A stretch of DNA of 64,000 bases from RGIG9041 sp045541455 (GTDB taxonomy: Bacteria; Bacillota; Clostridia; Oscillospirales; QAKW01), in NCBI GenBank assembly GCA_045541455.1, contig JAZQJA010000042.1, positions 78,180 to 142,179 of the forward strand. Direction: 5' to 3'. Under the pieces are notes generated by a model that ran no database searches, was not told the DNA's origin, and worked only from the letters and a program-made list of their open reading frames with translations. This document shows, piece after piece, positions 49,629-57,627 of this stretch (within the stretch, counting starts at the first letter, position 1; each line of letters opens with the position of its first letter). Both the position numbers and the translations under genes were made by a program.

Positions 49629-50190
49629 CATTATTTTTAATTAATCTTTTGATAGGGGATAGTTTTAATAAAACCACCGCACCCACAATTGTTGTTATCA
49701 GTTCAGGCAACATATAAGCGCCGTTATAACACAGAGAATAAAGCCAAATATTTGACCATTCTTCAGGCATCCATATATCAAAAATTATAACACCTGAAAT
49801 AAAATGACATAAAAATCTTAAAATTAATGAAAGAGTTATACCTAAAATGTACCCGCTAACTCCATTTTTTGCAAATAAACCTGCAAGGCCAAGTACCGTA
49901 AAAGCAATTATATAGTCTAAGAATATAGTGCCTATTAAAGCGGTAGGGGTAAGGCCCCATCCTACAACTTCAGCAATTGATAGTCCCAATTGGCATAGTG
50001 AATATACAAATGCACACCATAGGCCGTGCTTTGTACCGTAGATAATAGCAATCAAAGCAACTGGCAGCATTGACAGTAACGTTACTGCCCCACCAAGTGG
50101 CATAGTCCATACTTTAATCAAACTAAGTACGGTTGCAAGTGCTATCATAATTGCTGAGACTGTTAGCTTTTTTGTGTCAATCTTTTTCAT
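49624..50190 (-). CDS. thiT: Thiamine ECF transporter S-component ThiT
   Basis: A 188-residue membrane protein with six predicted helices that binds thiamine and docks on the shared ECF ATPase/EcfT module encoded elsewhere. Typical features are the N-terminal TKKLTVSAIMIALATVLSLI with the Ala-rich docking helix, WTMPLGGAVTLLSMLPVALI and the C-terminal binding region with Trp, Tyr and Asn (WLYSLCYNGAYMLPE). A TPP riboswitch precedes it, which confirms the thiamine link. GGAGG lies before the ATG. Confidence 0.95.
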   Translation of the reverse strand: MKKIDTKKLTVSAIMIALATVLSLIKVWTMPLGGAVTLLSMLPVALIAIIYGTKHGLWCAFVYSLCQLGLSIAEVVGWGLTPTALIGTIFLDYIIAFTVLGLAGLFAKNGVSGYILGITLSLILRFLCHFISGVIIFDIWMPEEWSNIWLYSLCYNGAYMLPELITTIVGAVVLLKLSPIKRLIKNNE

Positions 50191-50209
50191 ATTGACTCCT
50201 CCTTATAAA

Positions 50210-50338
50210 TAAAAAATCTCCGCAAAAATGATGCGGAGATAAAAACTAACAGTATTTTCCTACGTCGGCATTATCCGCATCAGGTCACAGGTCGGAACAG
50301 AATGGTTCCCTCTCAGCCCGAGTCAATCGAGCTCCCTA
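50210..50338 (-). promoter_or_regulatory. TPP riboswitch with terminator, upstream of thiT
   Basis: The THI-box aptamer (about 50257-50338, minus strand) has AGGGAGC at its start, the conserved CGGGCTGAGAGG, and CCTGATGCGGATAATGCC followed by GACGTAGGAAAA. A terminator follows (stem ATCTCCGCA with TGCGGAGAT, T-run at 50210-50215). The aptamer part TGATGCGGA (50274-50282) is exactly complementary to TCCGCATCA (50229-50237) in the terminator region, giving a clear antiterminator that TPP binding would break. Confidence 0.95.
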
Positions 50339-50352
50339 AATATTGCCTTATA

Positions 50353-50381
50353 ATTGTATAACTTACTTTTGTAATTGTCAA
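50353..50381 (-). promoter_or_regulatory. Predicted promoter of the TPP riboswitch-thiT unit
   Basis: TTGACA (50376-50381) and TACAAT (50353-50358) on the minus strand, spacer 17 bp. Transcription would begin a few bases before the aptamer. Confidence 0.75.
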
Positions 50382-50402
50382 CTACTTTTTTGTAAAAAAA
50401 TA

Positions 50403-50431
50403 TTGATATTGAATATGCGGTGTGATAAACT
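50403..50431 (+). promoter_or_regulatory. Predicted promoter of the ddh operon
   Basis: TTGATA (50403-50408) and TAAACT (50426-50431), spacer 17 bp; GGAGG and the ATG follow at once. Confidence 0.6.
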
Positions 50432-50456
50432 AAATAATATTCTAAGGAGGCATATT

Positions 50457-51443
50457 ATGAGCATAAAAATTGGTATTTTCGGTTATGGCAATTTGGGTCG
50501 CGGTGTTGAAAGTGCAATCGCACAAAATCCTGATATGGAGCTTGTTGCGGTATTTACTCGCAGAGACCCTTCTGCTTTAAAAATCAACACTAAAAGCGCT
50601 AAAGTTTGCAGTGCAGATGATGTCGAAAATTATATAGATAAAATTGATGTTATGGTTTTGTGCGGCGGCAGTGCGACAGATTTGCCGGTGCAAACGCCTG
50701 CTCTTGCAAAGCATTTTAATGTGATTGATTCTTTTGATACGCACGCAAAAATTCCTGAGCATTTTGAAAATGTTGATGCTGCAGCGAAATCCAATTCCCA
50801 TACAGCCATGATCTCAGTCGGTTGGGATCCGGGTTTGTTTTCACTTAACAGAATGTATGGCAGTGCAATTTTGCCTTGTGGTAAAGATTATACTTTTTGG
50901 GGAAAGGGTGTAAGTCAGGGCCATTCCGATGCTATAAGACGTATTGATGGTGTTGCAAATGCAAAGCAGTATACCGTTCCTGTTCAATCGGCTTTACAAT
51001 CGGTAAGAAACGGTGAGAATCCTGAACTTACTACTCGTCAAAAACATACCCGTGAGTGTTATGTTGTTGCAAAAGACGGCGCAGATACATTAAAAATAGA
51101 AAATGAAATAAAAACAATGCCGAACTATTTTGCAGATTATGATACAACGGTAAACTTTATTTCACAATCAGAACTTTTAGAAAATCACAGCGGTATTCCT
51201 CACGGCGGTTTTGTAATCCGTTGCGGAAAAACAGGTAAAAACCTTGAAAATACTCATATAATTGAATACAGTTTAAAACTTGATTCTAATCCGGAGTTTA
51301 CTGCGTCTGTAATTGTTGCGTATGCAAGGGCTGTATATCGTATGAATAAAGAAGGGGTTTTAGGTTGTAAAACTGTTTTAGATGTTCCGCCTGCATATCT
51401 CAGCCCTAAATCTGCAATAGAACTATACAAAGAACTGCTTTAA
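50457..51443 (+). CDS. ddh: meso-Diaminopimelate dehydrogenase
   Basis: A 328-residue NADPH-dependent enzyme that makes meso-diaminopimelate from tetrahydrodipicolinate in one step, for lysine and peptidoglycan. It has the Rossmann start KIGIFGYGNLGRGVESAI, VLCGGSATDLPVQTP, ISVGWDPGLFSLNRMY and the substrate loop FWGKGVSQGHSDAIRRIDGV, all family hallmarks. The ATG at 50457 follows AAGGAGG by 7 nt; the open frame upstream to 50343 crosses the promoter. Probably co-transcribed with the MFS transporter and metF. Confidence 0.95.
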   Translation: MSIKIGIFGYGNLGRGVESAIAQNPDMELVAVFTRRDPSALKINTKSAKVCSADDVENYIDKIDVMVLCGGSATDLPVQTPALAKHFNVIDSFDTHAKIPEHFENVDAAAKSNSHTAMISVGWDPGLFSLNRMYGSAILPCGKDYTFWGKGVSQGHSDAIRRIDGVANAKQYTVPVQSALQSVRNGENPELTTRQKHTRECYVVAKDGADTLKIENEIKTMPNYFADYDTTVNFISQSELLENHSGIPHGGFVIRCGKTGKNLENTHIIEYSLKLDSNPEFTASVIVAYARAVYRMNKEGVLGCKTVLDVPPAYLSPKSAIELYKELL

Positions 51444-51468
51444 CTTAGTATTAATATAGGGAATTATT

Positions 51469-52719
51469 ATGTCACAATCGTACAAACGTCTTAAATTGGC
51501 TTGCTACAGTTCAAATATTGCGATGTCTGTTGTTGCAAACCTTTCTCCGATTTTATTTTTAACATTTCATAAACTCTATAATATTTCATATACTATGATG
51601 GGTTTTTTAGTGCTTGTTAATTTTATAACACAGCTTTCTGTTGACTTGCTGTTTTCTTTCTTTTCGCATAAATTTGATATTAAGAAAACTGTTAGAATAA
51701 TGCCGGTTTTGACATTTATCGGCTTATTTATTTATGCAGTATCCCCATTCTTCTTAAAAGATAATGTTTACATAGGGATAATAATAGGCACTGTTATTTT
51801 TTCTGCATCAAGTGGTTTGGCTGAGGTGCTTATCAGCCCGGTTATCGCAGCAATTCCGTCAGATAACCCTGATCGTGAAATGAGCAAACTCCATTCTATA
51901 TATGCGTGGGGCGTTGTTTTTGTTGTAATTATCAGCACTTTGTTTTTGCTTATTTTTGGTTCTGAAAATTGGCAGTATCTTGCAATGCTTTTTATGATTG
52001 TTCCTCTGTTTTCTATTATTATGTTTAATAGTGTGGACATACCTAAAATGGATACACCTCAGCGTGTATCCGGTGCTTTAAAATATTTTAAAAACAAAAC
52101 ACTTTGGCTTTTTGTACTTGCTATTTTTCTTGGTGGCGCTTCAGAAATTATAATGGCGCAGTGGAGTTCCGGTTATCTCGAGCAAGCGCTTGGTATTCCT
52201 AAAGTATTTGGCGATATATTCGGTGTGGCAATGTTTTCTCTAACCTTTGGCCTTGGTAGAACACTTTACACTAATTTCGGCAAAAATATTTATCAAGTTT
52301 TAATACTAGGTTCAGTTGGTGCTACTATCTGTTATTTTGTTGCTGCTATTACCAATACAGCAATTGTAGGATTAGTTGCATGTGCATTGACCGGTTTTTG
52401 TGTGTCAATGCTTTGGCCCGGCAGCCTTATTGTTGCATCTGATTGCTTTGCATCAAGCGGTGTGTTTATTTATGCAATAATGGCATCGGGTGGTGACCTT
52501 GGTGCATCTATTGGCCCTCAACTTATAGGTTTAATTACAGATGCTGTCAGTTCTTTTTCTCCCGCATTGTCGCTTTCACAGTCAATGGGTATAACGCCAG
52601 AACAGTTAGGTATGAAACTGGGTATGTTTGTTGGAATGTTGTTTCCGTTGCTAGCGATTTTTATATTTATTCGTATAAAGAAAATTTCTTTATACAATAA
52701 CAGAAAGGAATTACTCTAA
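51469..52719 (+). CDS. Major facilitator superfamily transporter
   Basis: A 416-residue membrane protein with twelve hydrophobic segments. The usual MFS loop between helices 2 and 3 is seen as SFFSHKFDIKKTVRIM, and a long central loop lies near residue 200. An FGLGRTLYTNFGKN loop is the counterpart in the second half. Substrate unknown; the fold resembles the fucose/sugar-porter-like branch more than drug pumps, but this is weak. It lies 25 bp after ddh and overlaps metF by one base. Confidence 0.88.
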   Translation: MSQSYKRLKLACYSSNIAMSVVANLSPILFLTFHKLYNISYTMMGFLVLVNFITQLSVDLLFSFFSHKFDIKKTVRIMPVLTFIGLFIYAVSPFFLKDNVYIGIIIGTVIFSASSGLAEVLISPVIAAIPSDNPDREMSKLHSIYAWGVVFVVIISTLFLLIFGSENWQYLAMLFMIVPLFSIIMFNSVDIPKMDTPQRVSGALKYFKNKTLWLFVLAIFLGGASEIIMAQWSSGYLEQALGIPKVFGDIFGVAMFSLTFGLGRTLYTNFGKNIYQVLILGSVGATICYFVAAITNTAIVGLVACALTGFCVSMLWPGSLIVASDCFASSGVFIYAIMASGGDLGASIGPQLIGLITDAVSSFSPALSLSQSMGITPEQLGMKLGMFVGMLFPLLAIFIFIRIKKISLYNNRKELL

Positions 52720-53594
52720 TGAAGATAATTGATATTGTTAGAAAAGATATTATGTCTTTATCTTTTGAGGTGTTTCCGCCAAAAACCGAAAGTGGTTTTG
52801 AAACAGTTAAAATTGCTACGGAGGAAATTGCAAAACTTCACCCTTCATTTATGAGTGTTACATATGGTGCAGGCGGGGGAACAAGTAAGTATACATTAGA
52901 TATTGCAAAAAACATAAAAGAAACTTACGGTGTGCCCACACTTGCGCATCTTACTTGTGTTTCTTCTACAAAAACTACTGTTTCTCAAAAAATCAGTGAA
53001 ATAAAGGCAGCCGGTATAACAAATGTAATGGCCCTTAGGGGTGATATTCCCGAGTCATTTGAACGTTCAGATCGCAGTAATTGGGATTATAAATATGCAA
53101 TTGATCTTATTATGGAACTAAAGTCGGCTGATTACGATTTTTGTATAGGTGCTGCTTGCTACCCTGAAATTCACCCTGAAAGTACTAATCAAAAAGAAGA
53201 TATTAAACGTCTTAAAGAGAAGGTTGATGCAGGTTGTGATTTTTTAACTACACAAATGTTTTTCGATAATAATCTTTTATATAATTTTCTTTATAAGATT
53301 CGTGAGGCAGGAATTACAATACCTGTTATTCCCGGCATTATGCCAATAACAAATGCGAGTCAGGTTGATCGTGCAATAAAACTGTCCGGCTCTTTTATGC
53401 CTCAACGATTTAAAAGCCTTGTTGATAAATTTGGTTCAAATCCTGCCGCTATGAAGCAGGCGGGTATTGCTTATGCAACAGATCAGATAATAGATCTCTA
53501 TGCAAATGGTTTGACTAATGTGCATGTTTATTCAATGAACAAGCCCGATGTTGCGGCAAGTATTCAAAGCAATTTATCAAATATAATAGATTAA
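52719..53594 (+). CDS. metF: Methylenetetrahydrofolate reductase
   Basis: A 291-residue flavoenzyme that reduces 5,10-methylene-THF to 5-methyl-THF. It contains LSFEVFPPKTESGFETV, MSVTYGAGGGTSKYTLDIA, LAHLTCVSSTK, NVMALRGDIPE and CDFLTTQMFFDN. It lacks the C-terminal MTHFR_C partner domain and no such gene is adjacent. Its ATG shares a base with the MFS stop. It links to methionine synthesis and the methyl cycle (luxS/mtnN elsewhere in the window). Confidence 0.94.
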   Translation: MKIIDIVRKDIMSLSFEVFPPKTESGFETVKIATEEIAKLHPSFMSVTYGAGGGTSKYTLDIAKNIKETYGVPTLAHLTCVSSTKTTVSQKISEIKAAGITNVMALRGDIPESFERSDRSNWDYKYAIDLIMELKSADYDFCIGAACYPEIHPESTNQKEDIKRLKEKVDAGCDFLTTQMFFDNNLLYNFLYKIREAGITIPVIPGIMPITNASQVDRAIKLSGSFMPQRFKSLVDKFGSNPAAMKQAGIAYATDQIIDLYANGLTNVHVYSMNKPDVAASIQSNLSNIID

Positions 53595-53598
53595 CTAT

Positions 53599-53656
53599 AA
53601 AAAGCGTCATTTTAGAACTTCTATCTAGTAAGATAAAGTCTAAATGGCGCTTTTTT
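53599..53656 (+). terminator. Terminator after metF
   Basis: Stem AAAAGCGTCATTTTAGA with TCTAAATGGCGCTTTT (one G-U pair and small mismatches), followed by TTTTTT. Confidence 0.8.
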
Positions 53657-53712
53657 ATTACTTCAATTTTATAAGGGGATAACAATGTTTTTGTGCGTTA
53701 TTAACTTTTTTA

Positions 53713-54390
53713 CTAATCGTTTGTTATATCGCCGTTGCTTGTTATTGGTATTTTTTCCCCAAGATAAGTGGGCTTTGGTTTAAATATGGTTATTACAAAG
53801 TCCTTGCATCTTGCCAGTATTTCACGGTATTCTCTCATAGACTGTCCTATATAGGTATGGTAGTCAGAAGAAACGCCGTAGGCTTTTATGCCAAGCTTTT
53901 TTGCAATATATAACGAACGGTACAGGTGATATTCTTGAGTCACTATAACCACTTTATCAGCGCCAAAAATTTCTTTTGCTCTGTACACTGTTTCGTAGGT
54001 GGAAAAACCTGCATGGTCCATAAATATATCTTCCGAGGGTACGCCCGCATTAATGGCATACTGCTTCATTGTACCAACCTCGTCGTATTCTTTGCGTCCG
54101 TGGTCACCACTCATAATTATCTTAGGTGCCGCCCCTGATTTATAGAGTTCAATGCCTCTGGTAAGCCTGTCTTTTAGCATGTCACTTGGTTTCCCGTTTC
54201 CCTTAACCTGACATCCGAGGACTATAATGCAATCTACATCTTCAAGTTCTGCGGCTTGTTTTGATGTGAGTATGGTATTATTGCCAACACTTTTTACATA
54301 GGCATTTATGCCAAAAACAGTTCCAATACCTGCACCTGCAAGACAGAGGAGCATAACTAGTATAATTATAAACTTCTTGTTAATTATCAT
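53713..54390 (-). CDS. SanA/YdcF-like DUF218 membrane protein
   Basis: A 225-residue protein with one N-terminal membrane helix (about residues 8-28) and a DUF218 domain outside the membrane: DCIIVLGCQVKGNGKPSDML, KIIMSGDHGRKEYDEVGTMK, STYETVYRAKEIFG and VIVTQEYHLYRSLYIAKKLG. The family (SanA, YdcF, ElyC) is linked to cell-envelope integrity and polymer lipid-carrier metabolism. Third gene of the minus-strand operon with DUF1893 and the aldo/keto reductase. Confidence 0.88.
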   Translation of the reverse strand: MIINKKFIIILVMLLCLAGAGIGTVFGINAYVKSVGNNTILTSKQAAELEDVDCIIVLGCQVKGNGKPSDMLKDRLTRGIELYKSGAAPKIIMSGDHGRKEYDEVGTMKQYAINAGVPSEDIFMDHAGFSTYETVYRAKEIFGADKVVIVTQEYHLYRSLYIAKKLGIKAYGVSSDYHTYIGQSMREYREILARCKDFVITIFKPKPTYLGEKIPITSNGDITND

Positions 54391-54416
54391 TATTAATTCT
54401 CCTATTTTGTCTTGAT

Positions 54417-55547
54417 TTATAATTTACTTACAAAATCTCTCATCATTTTAGATATCTCAATATTTTGAGGACAGACTGCTTCACAAGCGCGACAGCCAAT
54501 ACAATTTGATGGATGCTGGTCCTTTTTGCTTGCTTTAAGAGCAAATGGTGCCATAAAACCGCCGTCTGTAAAGCAATGCTCATTGTAAAGGTCAATCAGC
54601 CACGGAATGTTAAGCCCTTTAGGACAGTGAGTAGTGCAATACCTACATGCTGTGCAGGGAAGACTGGTTTTTTCTATAAATGCTTTGCCTACAGATAATG
54701 CAAGATCCCATTCACTATCGTTTAACGGTCTATTATGAGAAAAGGTTTCAATATTGTCTTTTAACTGTTCAAAGTTAGACATGCCAGACAAAGTTACAGT
54801 GACTGTAGGTATTGTTTGTAAAAACCTAAATGCCCATGCCGGTATCGTTTCATCAGGACGCGCATTTTTCAGTTTTTTTGACAAAAACTCATTTAATGTT
54901 GCAAGTTTTCCTCCTCGTAACGGCTCCATAACCCAAATGGGTATATTGCGATTATTTAACAGTTCAACAAGTGCTTTTGCATTTTGAAATTCCCAATCCA
55001 TATAGTTAAGTTGAATTTGGCAAAATTCCATATACTTTCCGTATGCGTCTAAAAATCGGGTAACAGTTTCAAGACTTCCATGGGTTGAAAATCCTAAATG
55101 TTTAATTCTTCCATTCTCTTTCTGTTTTAAAAGATATGTAAAATCTCCGTATTTTTCATCATTTAGGTAACCATCAATATTAAGTTCACATACATTGTGA
55201 AATAAATAAAAATCAAAATAATTAACCTGACATTTTTCAAGCTGTTTTTCAAAAATCTTTTTAGCATTTCCAAAAGAAGAGGCATCATAGCCTGGAAATT
55301 TACTGGCAAGATAAAACTTTTCTCGCGGATATTGTTTTAAAATTTCACCCATGATGGTTTCAGAATTGCCATCATGATATCCCCATGCAGTATCAAAATA
55401 GTTGATGCCGTTATTTATTGCGTATTCAGTCATTTGGGCAGTTTTTACTGTGTCGATTTTAGAGTTATCGTTATCAATTGTAGGTAAGCGCATACATCCC
55501 ATGCCCAATGCGGATAGTTTTATATCTTTAAACTGCTTGTAAATCAT
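54417..55547 (-). CDS. Aldo/keto reductase with C-terminal ferredoxin domain
   Basis: A 376-residue redox enzyme. Residues 1-280 form an aldo/keto reductase barrel: LGMGCMRLPT, the catalytic FDTAWGYHDGNSE with Asp and Tyr, HLGFSTHGSLETV and VMEPLRGGKLA. Residues about 300-376 carry two [4Fe-4S] motifs, CTACRYCTTHCP and CIGCRACEAVCP. Such fused proteins are frequent in anaerobes; the substrate is unknown. It follows DUF1893 by one base. Confidence 0.93.
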   Translation of the reverse strand: MIYKQFKDIKLSALGMGCMRLPTIDNDNSKIDTVKTAQMTEYAINNGINYFDTAWGYHDGNSETIMGEILKQYPREKFYLASKFPGYDASSFGNAKKIFEKQLEKCQVNYFDFYLFHNVCELNIDGYLNDEKYGDFTYLLKQKENGRIKHLGFSTHGSLETVTRFLDAYGKYMEFCQIQLNYMDWEFQNAKALVELLNNRNIPIWVMEPLRGGKLATLNEFLSKKLKNARPDETIPAWAFRFLQTIPTVTVTLSGMSNFEQLKDNIETFSHNRPLNDSEWDLALSVGKAFIEKTSLPCTACRYCTTHCPKGLNIPWLIDLYNEHCFTDGGFMAPFALKASKKDQHPSNCIGCRACEAVCPQNIEISKMMRDFVSKL

Positions 55548-55548
55548 T

Positions 55549-55974
55549 TTATTTCTCCTTTGTTAAATTTTTAAGTTTTTTAATAATTAATGCAATTGCC
55601 TCATCTGTGTTTTCAGTATGTAAAACAGCGCTTTCAATTGGGCAAAACCCAATTCCGTCTCTGCTTTTTATAAATGGAACGCAAGCATCATATTCAACAT
55701 TAATACCGTTATTTTCAAGTAATGTCAAAGCGGGCTTGCTTATAACAAAAGCATAAATATTTTTTGTATTCAATTTAATATATAAAAATGCAGCGCCTTT
55801 ACCGACAACTTTGTCGGCAATATAGTAATTTTCAAGATTAATACTTCTTTCTAACCATTCAATAAGAGGCTTAACACCTCGTTTTTTGCTTGTAAGTGTG
55901 TCTAAGTCGCTGTATGCAACACAACTGTAGTTACCGTTAGTAAGTATATTTTTTGCCTTTGAAATATTGCTCAT
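55549..55974 (-). CDS. DUF1893-domain protein
   Basis: A 141-residue protein of the DUF1893 family, which resembles cytidine-deaminase-type folds. Visible stretches are CVAYSDLDTLTSKKRGVKPL, DKVVGKGAAFLYIKL and ACVPFIKSRDGIGFCPIE. Function is unknown. The ATG at 55974 has AGGTG 7 nt upstream; a GTG at 55983 is less likely. First gene of the operon with the aldo/keto reductase and SanA-like genes. Confidence 0.85.
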   Translation of the reverse strand: MSNISKAKNILTNGNYSCVAYSDLDTLTSKKRGVKPLIEWLERSINLENYYIADKVVGKGAAFLYIKLNTKNIYAFVISKPALTLLENNGINVEYDACVPFIKSRDGIGFCPIESAVLHTENTDEAIALIIKKLKNLTKEK

Positions 55975-56005
55975 TTTTAACACCTAATAGTTTTTTTATA
56001 TTTTA

Positions 56006-56034
56006 ATATTAACATCTGCATATAAATTCTTCAA
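56006..56034 (-). promoter_or_regulatory. Predicted promoter of the DUF1893 operon
   Basis: TTGAAG (56029-56034) and TAATAT (56006-56011) on the minus strand, spacer 17 bp. Confidence 0.5.
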
Positions 56035-56110
56035 GTTTTTATTGTATATTGGTTACTATTTGATTTAAAATATGTTATAATTAAATAAAATTACATTGTT
56101 GGAGGTTATG

Positions 56111-56872
56111 ATGCATCCTATAGTTTTAACGGCTTTTGGGGTTGGCGGTGCGACAATCATTGGCGCTTTAATAGGTCTTGTCTTTAAAAAAACTTCACAT
56201 AAGTTTAATGATATAGTTTTGTCTTTTGCGGCCGGGGTAATGCTTGCAGCGGCAGTTATCGGACTTATTATGCCGTCACTTGAATATTCAAAAGGCATAT
56301 TTTCTGTAGTAGTTACAGTTGCAGGTATTTTCTGTGGTGCTTTTACTTTAAATGTGATTGATAAACTTGTTCCTCATCTGCATAAGATCACAGGTGTTGA
56401 TGGAGAACGACACCCCGAAAAGACAGAAAGTCTAAATAAGGTTTTACTGTTTGTAATTGCAATAGCAATACATAACTTGCCGGAGGGAATTGCAGCAGGG
56501 GTCAGTTTTGGTTCGGGAGATATAACGCAAGCTATTACAGTTGCAGGTGGTATAGCTTTACAGAATATACCCGAAGGTATGGTTATTATTGCGCCAATGC
56601 TTTCTGCCGGTGTCAGTGTAAAACGAACGCTTTTAATTGCTTTTGCAACAGGTATTGTTGAAGTTTTTGGTACATTTTTAGGTTTTTTTGCAGTAAGCTT
56701 ATCTGTGACAATACTTCCGTTTGCCCTTGCTTTTGCAGGCGGCACAATGCTATATGTAATTAGTGATGAAATGATTCCAGAGACCCATTCGCACGGAAAC
56801 GAACGTGGTGCGACATATTCTCTGCTGGCAGGCTTTTCATTAATGTTAATGTTTGATTTCTTTTTGGGATAA
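56111..56872 (+). CDS. ZIP-family divalent metal transporter (GufA/ZupT-like)
   Basis: A 253-residue membrane protein with eight predicted helices. The binuclear metal site is seen in helix 4 as IAIAIHNLPEGIAAGVSF and in helix 5 as GIALQNIPEGMVI; the loop between helices 3 and 4 is rich in His (LVPHLHKITG, RHPEK). It imports Zn2+, Fe2+ or related ions. The ATG at 56111 is 5 nt after GGAGG; an ATG at 56108 and a TTG at 56096 are less likely. Single-gene unit. Confidence 0.93.
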   Translation: MHPIVLTAFGVGGATIIGALIGLVFKKTSHKFNDIVLSFAAGVMLAAAVIGLIMPSLEYSKGIFSVVVTVAGIFCGAFTLNVIDKLVPHLHKITGVDGERHPEKTESLNKVLLFVIAIAIHNLPEGIAAGVSFGSGDITQAITVAGGIALQNIPEGMVIIAPMLSAGVSVKRTLLIAFATGIVEVFGTFLGFFAVSLSVTILPFALAFAGGTMLYVISDEMIPETHSHGNERGATYSLLAGFSLMLMFDFFLG

Positions 56873-56910
56873 AAGTATTATGTTATAATACCAGCAAAAG
56901 TTGATAATAT

Positions 56911-56948
56911 AAAAAACCGTGTTTTCTATAAAGAAAACACGGTTTTTT
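56911..56948. terminator. Bidirectional terminator between ZIP gene and tRNA-Pro
   Basis: A 16-bp perfect stem (AAAAACCGTGTTTTCT with its complement), T-runs on both strands. Confidence 0.9.
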
Positions 56949-57024
56949 GGTCGAGATGACAGGATTCGAACCTGCGGCTTCTGCGTCCCGAACGCAGCGC
57001 TCTACCAAACTGAGCCACATCTCG
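56948..57024 (-). tRNA. tRNA-Pro (anticodon CGG), CCA encoded
   Basis: Minus-strand cloverleaf: acceptor CGAGATG/CATCTCG, D-arm GCTC...GAGC, anticodon stem CTGCG/CGCAG with loop TTCGGGA (CGG, reading CCG), T-arm GCAGG-TTCGAAT-CCTGT, discriminator A and genomic CCA. Confidence 0.96.
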
Positions 57025-57053
57025 AAATGTGCGATTAATAATCAGCACAAACT

Positions 57054-57081
57054 ATTATAACATAATTAATTTATTTGGCAA
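57054..57081 (-). promoter_or_regulatory. Predicted promoter of tRNA-Pro
   Basis: TTGCCA (57076-57081) and TATAAT (57054-57059) on the minus strand, spacer 16 bp. Confidence 0.7.
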
Positions 57082-57099
57082 GTGTTTTTTAAAAATTAA

Positions 57100-57627
57100 T
57101 TACGCTTTTGAGATTAGCATTCCATTACTGTTTAAAAAGTTATAAAGGGTATTATTTGAACGGTTGTCTGAATTTTTAGAATATTTAGCGTCAAATACTA
57201 TTTTAAAAGAATATTTGTCATTGTCGCGTATAGAGGGTTGTAATGGTATATCAGGATTTTTGGAGCCGTGTTCAAACCCACCTATATATATTAATTTATC
57301 TTTAATAATTAAAGCAAAAGCGTAGGAATCATCGGTTTTAAAAATGCTGCTTCCGCCGCTTTCTTTTGTGATATTGCCATAAGAGGTGACAGAACTTTCA
57401 TAAAGCGTAATTGTATGGCTTGCCCAATTATAACCTTCAATGTCGTTACCGTCAAAGGCGAGCCGACCTAAACTCGTTATAGCTTTAACTTTTTCCTTGT
57501 CACTCATACTGTCAGATAGGTCGTTTCGCGGTATAACATATAATTTCAAATCACTTTTACTTTGCTTTGAGCAAGCACAGGTGAATATAATTAATGTTAA
57601 AAAAACAATTATTGAAAATCTTTTCAT
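57100..57627 (-). CDS. Lipoprotein of unknown function
   Basis: A 175-residue lipoprotein: signal peptide with lipobox TCAC (Cys19), then one beta-rich domain with KLYVIPRNDLSD, WASHTITLYESSVTSYG and YAFALIIKDKLIYIGGFEHG. No known domain could be named. It begins in the last base of the preceding lipoprotein gene, so the two may work together at the cell surface. It ends the long infB operon, if transcription continues that far. Confidence 0.75.
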   Translation of the reverse strand: MKRFSIIVFLTLIIFTCACSKQSKSDLKLYVIPRNDLSDSMSDKEKVKAITSLGRLAFDGNDIEGYNWASHTITLYESSVTSYGNITKESGGSSIFKTDDSYAFALIIKDKLIYIGGFEHGSKNPDIPLQPSIRDNDKYSFKIVFDAKYSKNSDNRSNNTLYNFLNSNGMLISKA

